From contig JAMXDE010000013.1 in assembly GCA_026770025.1 (NCBI GenBank), positions 186,001-250,000 of the forward strand: 64,000 nt of DNA, in the 5' to 3' direction. Below are positions 1 to 11,200 of the stretch, in pieces. Position 1 is the stretch's first letter. Every line of letters starts with the position of its first letter. This DNA comes from Craspedostauros australis. Lineage: Eukaryota > Bacillariophyta > Bacillariophyceae > Mastogloiales > Achnanthaceae. The notes beneath the pieces were generated by a model, which saw only the letters and a list, made by a program, of their open reading frames with translations, was not told the origin of the DNA and did no database searches. The translations under genes were made by a program, and so were the position numbers.

Positions 1-3000
1 CGGGGACTCGTACTCATACAGCACCTGCGAGTTCCAATGGACATCATCCACAGGTTCCGATTGTGGGTATTCCCACAAATGTCCACATGACGCCGCAAGT
101 GCCTCCGTCATATATTCATGGCTCACAGCAGCAGCATCATCATCACCATCCAAGTCATCCTCGTCAGCAACACCAACGTCAACAGCAGCATCAACAGCAG
201 CATCAACAGCAGCAGCATCCCATCATCTCGGATGCGGCATTTGTCGACGCAGACTTTGCCTACATCGACATCCCCACAGCACCATCAGCTCAGACCACAC
301 ACACAACCCACACGGCACAACAACCGCACGGCCAGGCCGCTGGAATACCACGTCCTCCTCGTCAGTACCAGACCCATGTCTCCCATCCCACGAACCGTGC
401 GATGGGACCTGGGATGCCTTCTGTCAGAGCCATGCCTCCGAAGCCTGCGCCGACTGCCTTCGCGACGTCCATCGCCAACAATCCGCCAGGTTTCATCGCG
501 GACATTGGAGTTCATGACACCGTCGACCACGCTTCATTTGACGTCTTTGTGGATGCGGAACCTGACCACCTCAACATCGACGACGACGAAGACTACGAGT
601 ACGGTCGGGCCACGGCATTCCAAAGTGCCATCCACGAAGGCGCAACTGGGGACACCAACCGTGGAGATGTCCTGGCCCTGCTCCTAAGCAATGCGGTGTC
701 TCAAAATTCGCAATCGGATCCCCACAAGCGCAGCAGCGGCAGCGGCAGCAACACTCATAACAGTGTGCTCACCCAAAACCTGCAGGATGCCAGCTCAGCC
801 TCTCTGCAAGCCACGGAAGCCAAGCAGAATGGGCAGTTGGGAGAGGGTGAGTTCCGTTCTGTACAGCTTGTCGCCATCGTTGCATGTCATACATACTCAT
901 CGTGTTGCTCATCACGCATTCCACAAAGAGCACCATGGCCATACGAGTACACTCCACGAATTTTCTCCTTCGTGCCGGATGTTTGAAACACATGTACTCA
1001 ATCGCTCAGTGCAACTCAAACCTCACTTCCTTCAACATCTGTACGTATGTACATTCACACTCACACTCGTTCGCTCGCCCGTGCGCACCGCACCTATGAT
1101 GCACCCGCATGCGCGTCCGTCCATACAATCACCACAACCGCCATCGCAACAACGATACTAACAACGATACCAACCCCTCAGCCTTGTCGCAACATGCCAA
1201 ATCTGCCAAGCTGTATCGCGACTGCGCCGTTGGAGTTCAGACGATCAACCCGCAGCTTTCCAATTCATTGCTCCTCCTCAGCCAAACCCAAGCCAAGTCG
1301 GCCATCGCCCTGAAGCGCATTATGAGGCTCAACACAGCTGGGATCGAACGTCTCATCTCCTCAACACCATCGTCATCGTCCAAATCAAATAGCAGCGCCG
1401 CATCAAAGGCCAACGCATCTACATCGGCAACACGCCAATCAGGATCGAGCGCTAACACCAATGCAAATGGACCGGCTTCCTCATCTCGCGCTGCACCATC
1501 TTCTACATCCGCGGCGAGATCCAATGCTGCTGGACCTTCAGACGCCAACTCAATACCTTTGGGGAACCCGACAACATCCACTGATGGTACAGTAACCAAG
1601 GAAGAACGTCTCCGGGCGGTGGTCCGAGGGGCTCTGGGGTCGGGTCATCCCAGAGAGGAAGATATCTCAGAGTCCATGTTCTTGGGCAGGGCGTCATCCT
1701 CGCCGTCGCCGTCCGCGTCATCTCCAACCGTCCCAGGAACAGGCAAGTCATCATCTACTTTCACCAGCGGCAACAGAAGGCCTTCCAAAGGATCCCTGAT
1801 CCCCGGCGGGGTGTCGCCGGACAATCTTGCCAACGAAGCTCGGAACGGAAGTGGTGCAGGAGCGGCAGGTCAAAACCCCATTGATCAGATGATGGAACTA
1901 GAACAGGAACTCCGAGACATGGACATGACCCTGGGACTCGGCCAGTCCATCTCATCTTTGGACACTCGCATGCAGTATGCCAATCAGGCCCATGCCGCGT
2001 TGGGAACTGGGGGCAACGCCGGCAGCAACAAGCTATCGAAGAACACCACTATCGATGGCAGCTTCATGGTCGTCACGCCAGGTTCCCAGTCCTACATGTC
2101 TTCCTCCGCCATGTGGGGAGGGTCGTCCTCCATTCACATGGCGCCCATCTCATCGGCACAGCCTGGTCAGAGGGCCGTATCCACTATGGGACCAGGCGTA
2201 GGTGCCTACGGACGCAATGGCATGGCGCAACCAACCCAGGTCGCGGGCAGCAGAAGCGCCGGTGTTCGCGCGCGCGCAAACCGATTGCAGAACCTGACCA
2301 CAAGCCGTGTGCTGAGCACGGGTGCGATTGGCAACAACAGCAACTCAAATCTCGCAGGGCTCCATCAGCAACAGCAGCAGCACGCAGCGGGCTCGCATTC
2401 CAATGCCAATGCGTCTCATCAGCACCACAGTGCTGCGACACAAACCCAGCAGCAGTCGGTCAAGTCGCCATCGATTGCCGCGGATGGCGTGGATGCCCGG
2501 TCATCGTCTCAGATGGACAGCGCGGCAAGGACAGACGGATTAGAATCGAGCTGGTGGGGAGGCCCGCCGCCTGGCAGCATGACCATGGCAGCTTCGCAAG
2601 TGTTGGCCAACTCCGTTCTATCCATTGGCAGCCGTGCAGGTACCGCAGGGTCCGGGGCTATTTTAGTGGGTGGTCACCACACATCAGCATCAGCCGGAAT
2701 GAACGCTACCAACACCGCCGGCAACAGCACAATGGCGTCAGATGCCTCCACGACGAAGCAAGTCCTCAGATTGATGGACGCTTTGAAAACGTTGGGCGAT
2801 GAGAACGCTACGCTCATGCGCCAAGTGGAGGATGCGCAGTCGGCACGGGCCGAAGCCAAGGCAGCGAAAGAGCAGATGAAACGATTCAAGGCAGAGTTCA
2901 CGAACCGATTCGCAGTGCTATCCAAATCGTTGGAGAAGTACAGAAAACAGGCAGCAGCAGCAGCAGTGGTATCAACTGTGAAGGAGGATGGATCGGACGG

Positions 3001-3361
3001 CGACCCGCAGTCCAAGACTCACGAAGCAAGCGCAGGTACAGAGAGCAAGGCCATATCTCGAAACAAGCCAACCAGTGACAACCTGGTGCTGACCAGCGAT
3101 TACATGACGGGTATGGCGGCGAAGGAACAGGTCCAGCGCCAGGAGCAGCTGATACGAAAGCTGAAGAATGACCTGAAAGCGGAGAAGGAACAGAGCCGCA
3201 AGAAGGCAGCAGCGCTGCGTAAGTACGAAGACTTCTACCGTGAAGTGAAGGCCCGCAGCGCGCAAAAGAACGCGGTGCGTCAGGAGAAGCTCCAGAAGGC
3301 ACGGAAGACGGCTGTCGCGCCCGCCTCGCATACTCCAGCGGATCAGCATGTCCGTCCATGA
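1..3361 (+). CDS. MIT-domain/coiled-coil protein, NRBF2/Atg38-like architecture (5' partial)
   Basis: The reading frame is already open at base 3, so the start lies upstream of the window. Exon 1 ends at 846 before GTGAGT. The intron is 847-1181, with a TACTAAC branch site at 1156-1162 and acceptor CTCAG. Exon 2 is 1182-3361, joined in phase 1. About 1007 residues are visible. The N-terminal part is His/Gln-rich. The splice junction falls inside a helical segment (TEAKQNGQLGEA then LSQHAKSAKLYRD) that matches an MIT-type helical hairpin. A long Ser/Ala/Asn-rich linker follows. The last quarter is coiled coil, including LGDENATLMRQVEDAQ and a Lys/Glu-rich C-terminus. An MIT domain followed by a distant coiled coil is the plan of NRBF2/Atg38, the accessory subunit of autophagy PI3-kinase complex I. 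That role is inference; the MIT and coiled-coil calls are firmer. Confidence 0.7.
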
Positions 3362-4130
3362 TGTTTCGAGCCTGAACGCCACTCGCGGTGGATGGAATGC
3401 GTGGTTGATGCCGTGATTGAATAATAGGCAGCAATCATTGAAACAACCGTACTCTATCCATTCCGAAGCTCCAGTGGTTGTTCATCACTCACTGTTCGCA
3501 GATCAACACACATGCGCGTGCACACACAAACTGTTTTGGTAGCGGGATAGATGAACATATGATATATCCTACGTACTCTACGCTACTCTTGCTCGTGGCA
3601 TGTCGAATTGGAGCAGCACACCGTACGTTATAATATAGTAGCATGAATGATTGGGCACGGCTTGCATTCCCGTTGGTTGGCCGGTTGGCCCGTCGAGTAT
3701 TCGTGATGCGGAGCCCAGGGAAGATTAACATCGGAATGCCTGCACTGCCATCCATAGAGGCAGCTGCTGGGAACCCGCAACGAAGTTCGGATGTGGCTCC
3801 GCTCGCCTTCTTGCTTTGCCGTTTGAAGCGTGCAAGTGCATACATCGATGCAGGCAGAGTAATTGAGGTTGAATCGCCACGGATGCATTCATTGATCGGT
3901 GCCAGCCGGATGTCAAGGTGAGAGCTTTGGTTCTCTCGCTATAGTTGCCGTTGGTAATGTTGTTCGCATATCGCGTCATGTTCTGACTAGATCCTCGGAC
4001 TGTTGTCGTAATGTTGATGCTCCACCATTCTTTCCATCGCTTGGGAGAGAAGATGTTCCCTTCCACACTAACTTCAGCACATGGAACGTGCCATCGCATG
4101 ACAATGACAGGAACAACAGGCTGGCACAAT
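3362..4130. other. Convergent intergenic region
   Basis: This stretch lies between the 3' ends of the MIT/coiled-coil gene (+) and VIPP1 (-). Short open frames occur on both strands but none has a recognisable motif. It must contain the two 3' UTRs. I see no RNA gene. Confidence 0.6.
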
Positions 4131-5634
4131 TTACAGACCAGCGTCCTTCTTGAGCTTTTCAAATTCATCATCCAACGCCTTGTTTGCGGACGACGGCGGC
4201 TTCGATGCTGACGACTTGGCGTCCGCGTCGCTGGATCCGCCGATGAGCCCCTTGAGCTTGTTCAGTTCGTCATCGACGGCGCTGGAGGCTTCGAGCTTTT
4301 TGAATTCGTTCTCGATGGATGATGCTGCGGTGCCTGGCAGTGCGTTGCCGCCGATGGCCCCCATCTCGGCGGAAATTTCCGCGGATGCCTCCAGGGAGGC
4401 GACCTTGTCCTCCATGCGGTTGAAGGCGTCCATGCTGGACTTGCCAGTGACGCCGCTGAGCATGTCGTTAACCTTCTGCGTGGTCTGTGCCGTGCGTGCA
4501 CGCGCCACCATCTGCTCCTTCTTGGATTTCGCCTCCAGGATCTTCGCCTCGAGCATTTGCATACCCTCGTAGAGTTTGTCGATGCTGTCGGCCTGGCCGT
4601 CGATCTGGTCCTGCAGCTGGGCGGATTCGTCCACGTACTGCTGGCGACGGTTCAGGGCCTCGCGCGCCAGTTCCTCCTTGCCCGACTTGAGGGCGAGCTG
4701 CGCACGTTCGTACCAGTCGTTGGACATGGCGTCGGACTGTTCCTTCTGCTTGAGGAGACGGCGTTGCGTGGCTGTGACCTCGGCGTAAGATTGTCGGACC
4801 TTGACGAGATCTTGCTGTGATGGAGGATTCATGAGGTGCGTCAAAGAGTCAAAGAATCGAATAAATGAACGGGGCAAGGGATTGCATAGTTTTTGAAATT
4901 ATTGCGTGGTGGACGCGGAGGTCGTAGTCGTAGTCGCACACATCCAGTGGATGGTTGAGTATTGGTGGGTTGAGCATGTCATTGATTTTGATGACATGAC
5001 CAACAATTGTTGTTGATGTTGTTGTCATTTATTATGTAATGTATTCAACGTATAATCGAATATCGCAAAGATCGTTGGTGGCGCCGGTGATCGATACATG
5101 AACCGACAGCGCACGAGTCATCATGTGATTGAATATTGTTGTTACAATGTTGTTGCAATGTTGTTTGGGAACGGAAATTCGAGTATGAAAAGGAGAAGGG
5201 AGATATGAATGATCTGAGGGTGAGTGTCGAGTGTCATGCGTCTCGGATGGACATATTGCCATGTATTCTATTATTGGTGGTATAGTGTGAAGCACAGGTG
5301 GACATGAACGTGCACATGAACATGAACGTAGACGCACCTGCATATCCTCGACAGCCTGATTCATGATCTTTTCAGGATCCTCGAGGTTCTGAAGGATGTT
5401 GTTGAGATTGGACTTGGCAACGCGCGAGAATCGGTCGAAGAGGTTCATCTGGAGAGCCGTGGAGGAGGCAGCTGCGTTCGTGGTTTGGAGGGCATTGTGG
5501 ATACCGTGCGTCTTGGCCACGAAGGACGACGATGTCGGTGTGGATGGCGGTCGGACCATGAAGGCAGCGACTCTGGCTGTGCCGGAGGCAGCGGCCACGA
5601 CCGCCAGCATGGTGGATGCTGTTGTGAACTTCAT
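4131..5634 (-). CDS. VIPP1: VIPP1/IM30 (PspA family), plastid-targeted
   Basis: This is a membrane-remodelling ESCRT-III/PspA-family protein needed for thylakoid biogenesis and maintenance. Exon 1 is 5338-5634 (99 codons), ending CAG before GTGCGT. The intron is 4815-5337, with acceptor CACAG. Exon 2 is 4131-4814, joined in phase 0, for 326 residues in all. Residues 1-26 form a signal peptide ending in VAAFMV, an ASAFAP-like plastid leader. The mature protein starts near the typical PspA amphipathic helix (NLFDRFSRVAKSNLNNIL). The diagnostic stretch LEDPEKIMNQAVEDMQ is completed across the intron by QDLVKVRQSYAEV. A long Gln/Glu/Lys-rich coiled coil follows, then an Ala/Ser linker and a C-terminal helix (ALDDEFEKLKKDAGL) like the VIPP1-specific extension. 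Length and order fit VIPP1 well. Confidence 0.95.
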
Positions 5635-6325
5635 GTTTGCTTGCTTCTTCTGTACTGTGTATAATAATATTATATATTATAATGTAATGGTAAGTATGCA
5701 CTCGTGCTTTGATTGGAGTGCGTTCTTTGGTTGTGCTTCGGTTGGCAGGACCAAAGAGAGAGAGAGAGAGAGAGGGGAAGAGGAGCTTGGAATGCTGTGG
5801 ATGTTTGGGATGTTGCATCAAATGCAAACGAGGAACCAGAAGACGAGCGCGCGAAAGTGGAAGCACTCCATCACCCTCTCTCTCTGTGGTGGCTGCGTCA
5901 CGCCAGAATCAATTCGCAAACACAACACGTGCACAAACGCAGACACAAACTCAAGATCAATCACACAGTTGTTCGTGTCCCAAAGTGATCTTCCACGACG
6001 CAAAAAGAAATCTTTCCTTCATCTCTTGCTGGTTGCGTGTTGTTGATGACGTCAGGAATGGTGTCACGCCAATACTATGTTCCACCTGGTCAATTTGATT
6101 ACATCGAATAAACGACGCTACATAGGTTTTCGTTGCTTAACTAGACCATCTACAGCATCACCCCAGAAAACAACCAGGAAAGTGAAAGTGATCTTTACTT
6201 TCCACTCTACAAAGGTGGACGACTTCATCATTGCTTGGAGGTTGGTGTTGGATGCTACTGGTGCGACATACAGAGTACTCCACTCGTAACTACCATGCTC
6301 GCCACAGACGGACTCCAACAACTGT
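5635..6325. other. Intergenic region with GA microsatellite
   Basis: This region contains the VIPP1 promoter side and the 3' flank of the glycosyltransferase; both genes are on the minus strand. A (GA)n tract sits at about 5755-5774. No coding motif is seen in any frame. Confidence 0.6.
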
Positions 6326-7791
6326 TTAACCGGCAAATCTGCAGCACTGGTGCCACTGATCGACCTGGATCTCCACTGCCTCTATGAGCGCATGCACTGG
6401 CGCGCATAGTCGAACTGCGCGCGCAGCGCCTTGCAACTCCAACGATCTCAAACCTACAGTGTCGGTAACCAAATCCTCTCCAAGGTAGACATAGGAATGA
6501 TTGACACCGGATAGTGCAGCCAGCGTTCCAAAGAAGCTTCCAAAAGGATAGGCGCGCGGGATCACTTCGATCACTGAACTGCAACGAGGCATGAATGGTA
6601 TATTTGTCAGCATCGCTCCATGCGGTGTCAGCAAGATATCGATGTTGGAGAATAACTCCAGTTGCTGTTCGGCTGGCAGGTGATCGATGAAGAAAACGGG
6701 AGGTCTGTACGGAAGATTGAGCTCCTCCTGCAGGAGCATGGAGATGTTGTGCGCTCCAATCACTCGCCGGGTTTCGAAACGATTGGCGATGGCGATGCGT
6801 GGTGGGCGGCGTGTTTGGGCGTTTGAGCCATCGCCTGTGTCTACTTTGTCGTTGGTTCCCAACAATTGTGGGGATGCCGCGTGCGTATCAGACTGGGAAG
6901 TCGTTCCACAAGCTTGATTGACGCAACGGCCGAACCCAAATAGATTCAAGACACGCGTCCTGAAATCTAACAAGTCATCTTCGTGGGCAGCCCGGTAACC
7001 ACCTTCGTCGACGGCTTCCCAGTGATCACTCACGATCTTCCCCCCGACAAAAAGCAGGTTGTTGGGGCGATCTTTGAATTCTTCGATGTAGTGCTGCTGA
7101 GGCATGGTGACGAACATAATGTTCTCTGCTTCAAGCAGTTTGAGAACTGTAGTGCCCAACACTGACCAACGAAATATGTTTTTGCGGAACTTGCGGCCAA
7201 GAAAAAAAAGACGTGTTCAGCGTCTGGGAAGTGTTTCCACAACGACCAACATGGGTACAAGTTTTGCATCAGATGTGGGAAGTGGGCAAGCCAGGCAGGG
7301 TTGCCTATCCCACACGCGGCTGTTTTGACTTGACCGATACCAATGTTCGTCGAATTCGTGCGATCGACCTCCTTCATTGAAACGCCACCTTGCTTCCATG
7401 CTTCAGTGATGCTACCGTGAAAAGAAATGAAGACATCCTCCGGATCGTACGATTTGGAATAGTTGGTGATGGCGAAGATGTACGGCATTGAAGCGTTCAT
7501 AATATCGCGTTGGTCTGGTTCGAATGTATCAGTTGGCCATTGCAGCATGAAGGATGGGAAGTCCGTGATGTTGCTATTCCATCGAGGAGGGTGGCTGGAA
7601 ACTCCTCCTGTTGAAGTGTCGACGGCGGCATCTCTGTAGGCATCAATGATTGGCGTTGTGAAGGCTCCCAACATCTGCTGAGACCACCTCAAATTCGTCA
7701 ATACGAGAGTAAAGCCGATGCCAAAAGAGAGAATACGCCTCGTGTTCGTGCCATGGATAGACGGTAGCCATGTGTTTGGAGGCCTTGGCAT
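6326..7791 (-). CDS. GT61/DUF563-type glycosyltransferase with a frameshift
   Basis: This is a probable Golgi type II glycosyltransferase of the GT61 family. The chosen ATG at 7789-7791 gives a short basic tail followed by a membrane anchor (ILSFGIGFTLVLTNL, residues about 20-34). An in-frame GTG lies further upstream at 7935. The C-terminal part carries the family signature LLTPHGAMLTNIPFMP followed by SSVIEVIPRAYPFGSFF. The frame shifts between the two halves at an A8 run on the plus strand (T8 in the gene) at 7202-7209. Upstream reads DAEHVFFF in one frame; the continuation LGRKFRKNIFRW lies in the next. One more T would join them, giving about 488 residues. This may be an assembly error or a recent inactivating mutation. 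Substrate cannot be told from sequence. Confidence 0.75.
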
Positions 7792-8263
7792 GATTGACGG
7801 GAAGATGATGCTGCTTCTTGAGTCGTTGCTTTGGTTCTTCTTGTGGTTGATGTTAATGATGGTCCTGCTTGTTGTGTGGCGAATGCAGTGGTCCGAGGAG
7901 GGCGTTGTGTGTTGAGTGCGTTGTCTGGAGAGCACTGTTCCTCATACTAGTACTTGTGGAGGAACGCGAAGTAGAGCAAGTGGAGGCAAGAAGGAAGGAA
8001 GGTAATCATAATCTACAATTATCCCTCAATCCTCTGCTGGGATAAGGCAAGTACTCGTACATTGTCGAAATGCGAGAAAATGGTTGGAGAATGAGGGTGC
8101 GCGCCAAAGGCCGTCGTTTGTGCATGATATGCCAATTGGCTCGTAGTTCGCCTCTTTCGCTAGTTTCCTCGTTGCGAACATAACACGGGTGTTGCGAAGA
8201 TAGCTCGTACATAATATGTACGTAGGTACAAGTAAGTATGGTCGGGAGAATGGCCCGCTCCAA
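7792..8263. other. Promoter-side intergenic region of the GT61 gene
   Basis: This 472-bp gap separates the GT61 start from the Sen1-like helicase stop, both on the minus strand. It holds a perfect copy of the recurrent decamer GTACTCGTAC at 8051-8060 and a palindrome-rich patch around 8205-8235 (ACATAATATGTACGT). No gene is seen. Confidence 0.5.
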
Positions 8264-11200
8264 TCAACCAAATGGACCAGGGATGTGTTGTTTCTGCTTC
8301 TGACTCTGTCGTTGCTTCTGTTTGTTCTTGGTTTTGTGCTTCTGTTTCCCTTTCCATTTCGATTTGGGTCTTGTCTTTTGTGCATTGGCAGAGTGGGGAT
8401 TGTAAGTACTCGGATGGGGCGGTGGCGGTGGAGGTGGGGGAGGAAGCTGAAAACCATGATGGGACTGTGAATATGCATTCGCCTGCTGCTGCTGCTGCTG
8501 CATCTGTGGTGGCGGCGGAGGAGGTGGCGGGGGTGGTGACACACCATGTTCACGGCGGACGTGGTGTGGAGTTTGATGCGGATATTGGTCTTCACTCGGG
8601 TTCTGGTTGTAGTCTTGGTTTGGGTACATTGCCGATGGGTGCTGCGTGCCATGTGCTGCTCCTGGATACGTGTGTTGCCCGAGTTGTGATGGCATATGGT
8701 GCTGTGGATATTGGGCGGCGGAGGGTGGTGGTGGCGGAGGAGGAGGCGGAAGTTGCTGCTGTCTGTGTGTCGCTGCAGAGGGTGGCGGGGGCAATACTGC
8801 AACTGCGCCAGCGATTGGCATTGCATTCATCGGCACTGCCGCTTGTGAGCGAATGCTTTGTTGTTGCATCTGCCCTTGCGGCGGTTGCACTTGTTGCATC
8901 TGAGGTTGCTGCATTTGCAGCTGCATCTGCATTTGTGGTTGGAATTGTTGTTGCAACTGCATCTGTGGTTGTTGTATCTGCACTTGCACCTGTGGTTGCA
9001 TCTGCGGTTGAAAATGCTGCTGCTGTTGGTGTTGTTGTGGCTGCTGCTGTGCCTGAAGTTGATGCATCTGCGAGTGCGGTTGCTCTTGGAATTGTTGTTG
9101 AATCTGTGGTTGTTGCATTTGTGTCTGAAGCTGCTGCTGTCCCATCAGAACCTGCACCTGCGCCTGCGCCTGAGGATGTGGCTGAAACGGCTGCTGCTGC
9201 TGCACCATTGGTTGCTGGTGCGTTGACGATTGTACTTGCGATTGGAACGGTTGCTGCTGCTGTTGCTGCTGCATTTGTGCCTGGAGATGAATTTCGTTTT
9301 GTGTCGGTTGCGATTGTGGTTGCAGTTGTTGCTGTGGTTGAACTTGCAGATTCATATGTTCCGTGGCTTGTGGCATAGACGGTGGCAACGACATTAATGG
9401 CAGTTGCGACCTTGTATCCAACATTGGCTGCGTTTGGTGTTGGTGTTGGATTTGCGTTTGCGGCTGGAGCTGTGGTTGCATTTTCACCTGTGTGTGCTGC
9501 TGTACGTGGGGCTGTAGTTGGGGCTGTGGCCGTGGCTGTGGTTGCTGTAAAACTGAAGAGGATGAGACTGATTGTGACGACGTTCGACTTGGTGGCAACT
9601 GTTGTTGTTGCTGCGGTGGGATTTCGATGCTGACACTTCCTCCACTCGCAACACCTGATGATGCCGCTTGGGTTGCCTTTCGGCGCCGTGGATCTACTGC
9701 ACGCTCCCGAGATGGTTGAACCGACTGGATGCGTTCCAAAGGATCCACTCGCTTCGGATTCTCTCCCTGCCATTGCGTGATGGCACCAAAATCGACCTTG
9801 CTGAACTTTGATCCGTTCTTCATCGGAACACGGACAACTGCGTTGGTTTCTCTGGCATGCTCCACCAGATCTCTCCAGTATGGATTGACAACGATCGATT
9901 GGCACCTCGCAATGACGAAGAGAAAGTGCTTCGCACGGGTCAGAGCCACGTTCATGCGCCGCACATCGCTGAGGAAGCCAATGCCATGGCTGCCTGCTGC
10001 TCGGACGGCGGAGAAGATCACAATGTTGGCCTCTCTGCCTTGGAATGCATCGACAGTGTTAACCTCCACCAATCGATCGCACTGGTTCCCCAACGCATCG
10101 CGAAAGACACGCCTCAACAAGCCCGCTTGCTGACTGTATGGTGTAATGACGGCCACGCGCGACTTGGCAGACAGGCCATTGGTGATGTCGCGTAAAGACG
10201 TGTACAGATGAACCGCTAGATGAGCCTCGGTTGAATTTGCCAAACTTGTCCCGCCTCGTTCCTCACGGGAATCCAGATCAAGGACGGTGAACGGCTGCAA
10301 AAGAAGTGGCAGAGTATAGTACAGCATCTCAGCATGTGAGTGATATGATACATCATACGTAGAATATCGCATTGCACTGGGTTGCAGCATACTGTGGGCT
10401 GCTTCCATTCAGACCTTCTCGATTCTGGTTGGATTTGGGTCATTCCTGAGTCCTATTCGTAACTCGGAGCATCGCCGGCATAATCGACGGAGTCGCCACG
10501 ACACTGAGCACAGGCAAGATCGGACGGAACGGCAACAGCTCATCATTGATCGAATGAGCCGTGATCAGTAAACATCGTAACCAGCAGTAACCATCAGTCA
10601 CCATCAGTAACTCACATTGAATGCTGGGACGCGGGAGCATACAGACTTGACCAACGGATTCCCATAAGTCGATTTGGTGACGTTGGGGCCGTCCTTCAAC
10701 GTGCCACCATAGAAGATGTGACGGGGAAAGTGAGATATCTGCGGATGCATTCGGTACTGCTCATTCAGCATGAACACGTCCTGCCCAGCCTCTTCCATCC
10801 TCTGGAATAAACTCCTGTCAAATTTCGAGCCTCGTCCGGAGACGTTGAAGATTGTGGCAGGCAGCTGCTGCGGATCTCCCACGAGTACGGCATGCCGGGA
10901 TCCCAATTGCAATGCAGATAGCGTTGCCGGCTCCACGCTCTGTGCCGCCTCGTCCACAACCACCACCTCAAACTTGTCAACGCCCTCAAGCACCCGATTT
11001 CCCGCTGTGCCGAGCGTCGTCATCACCATGTGAACGGAGTTGAGAACATGGCTTTCTAGCGACTGCCGGACAGCAATGCGATTTGCGCCGCTGTCCAAAG
11101 TGCCCTTCACGATTGTAGTGCGCTCCAGGTTGGATTTGATGCTGAAGTATCCCTCGACGGACTTGACGATGCGGGCAACGTACGACTTGTACTCGGGCAT

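Noticed and set aside
7155-7215. Mini-intron (GT at about 7212 to AG near 7160) as explanation of the GT61 frame change
   Set aside because: Its length is a multiple of three, so removing it would not change frame; the homopolymer explanation is simpler.
8272-9378. Plus-strand open frame of 368 codons, Ala/Val-rich
   Set aside because: It is the antisense of the Gln-rich CAG-type repeat tail of the Sen1-like helicase; such repeats stay open in several frames.
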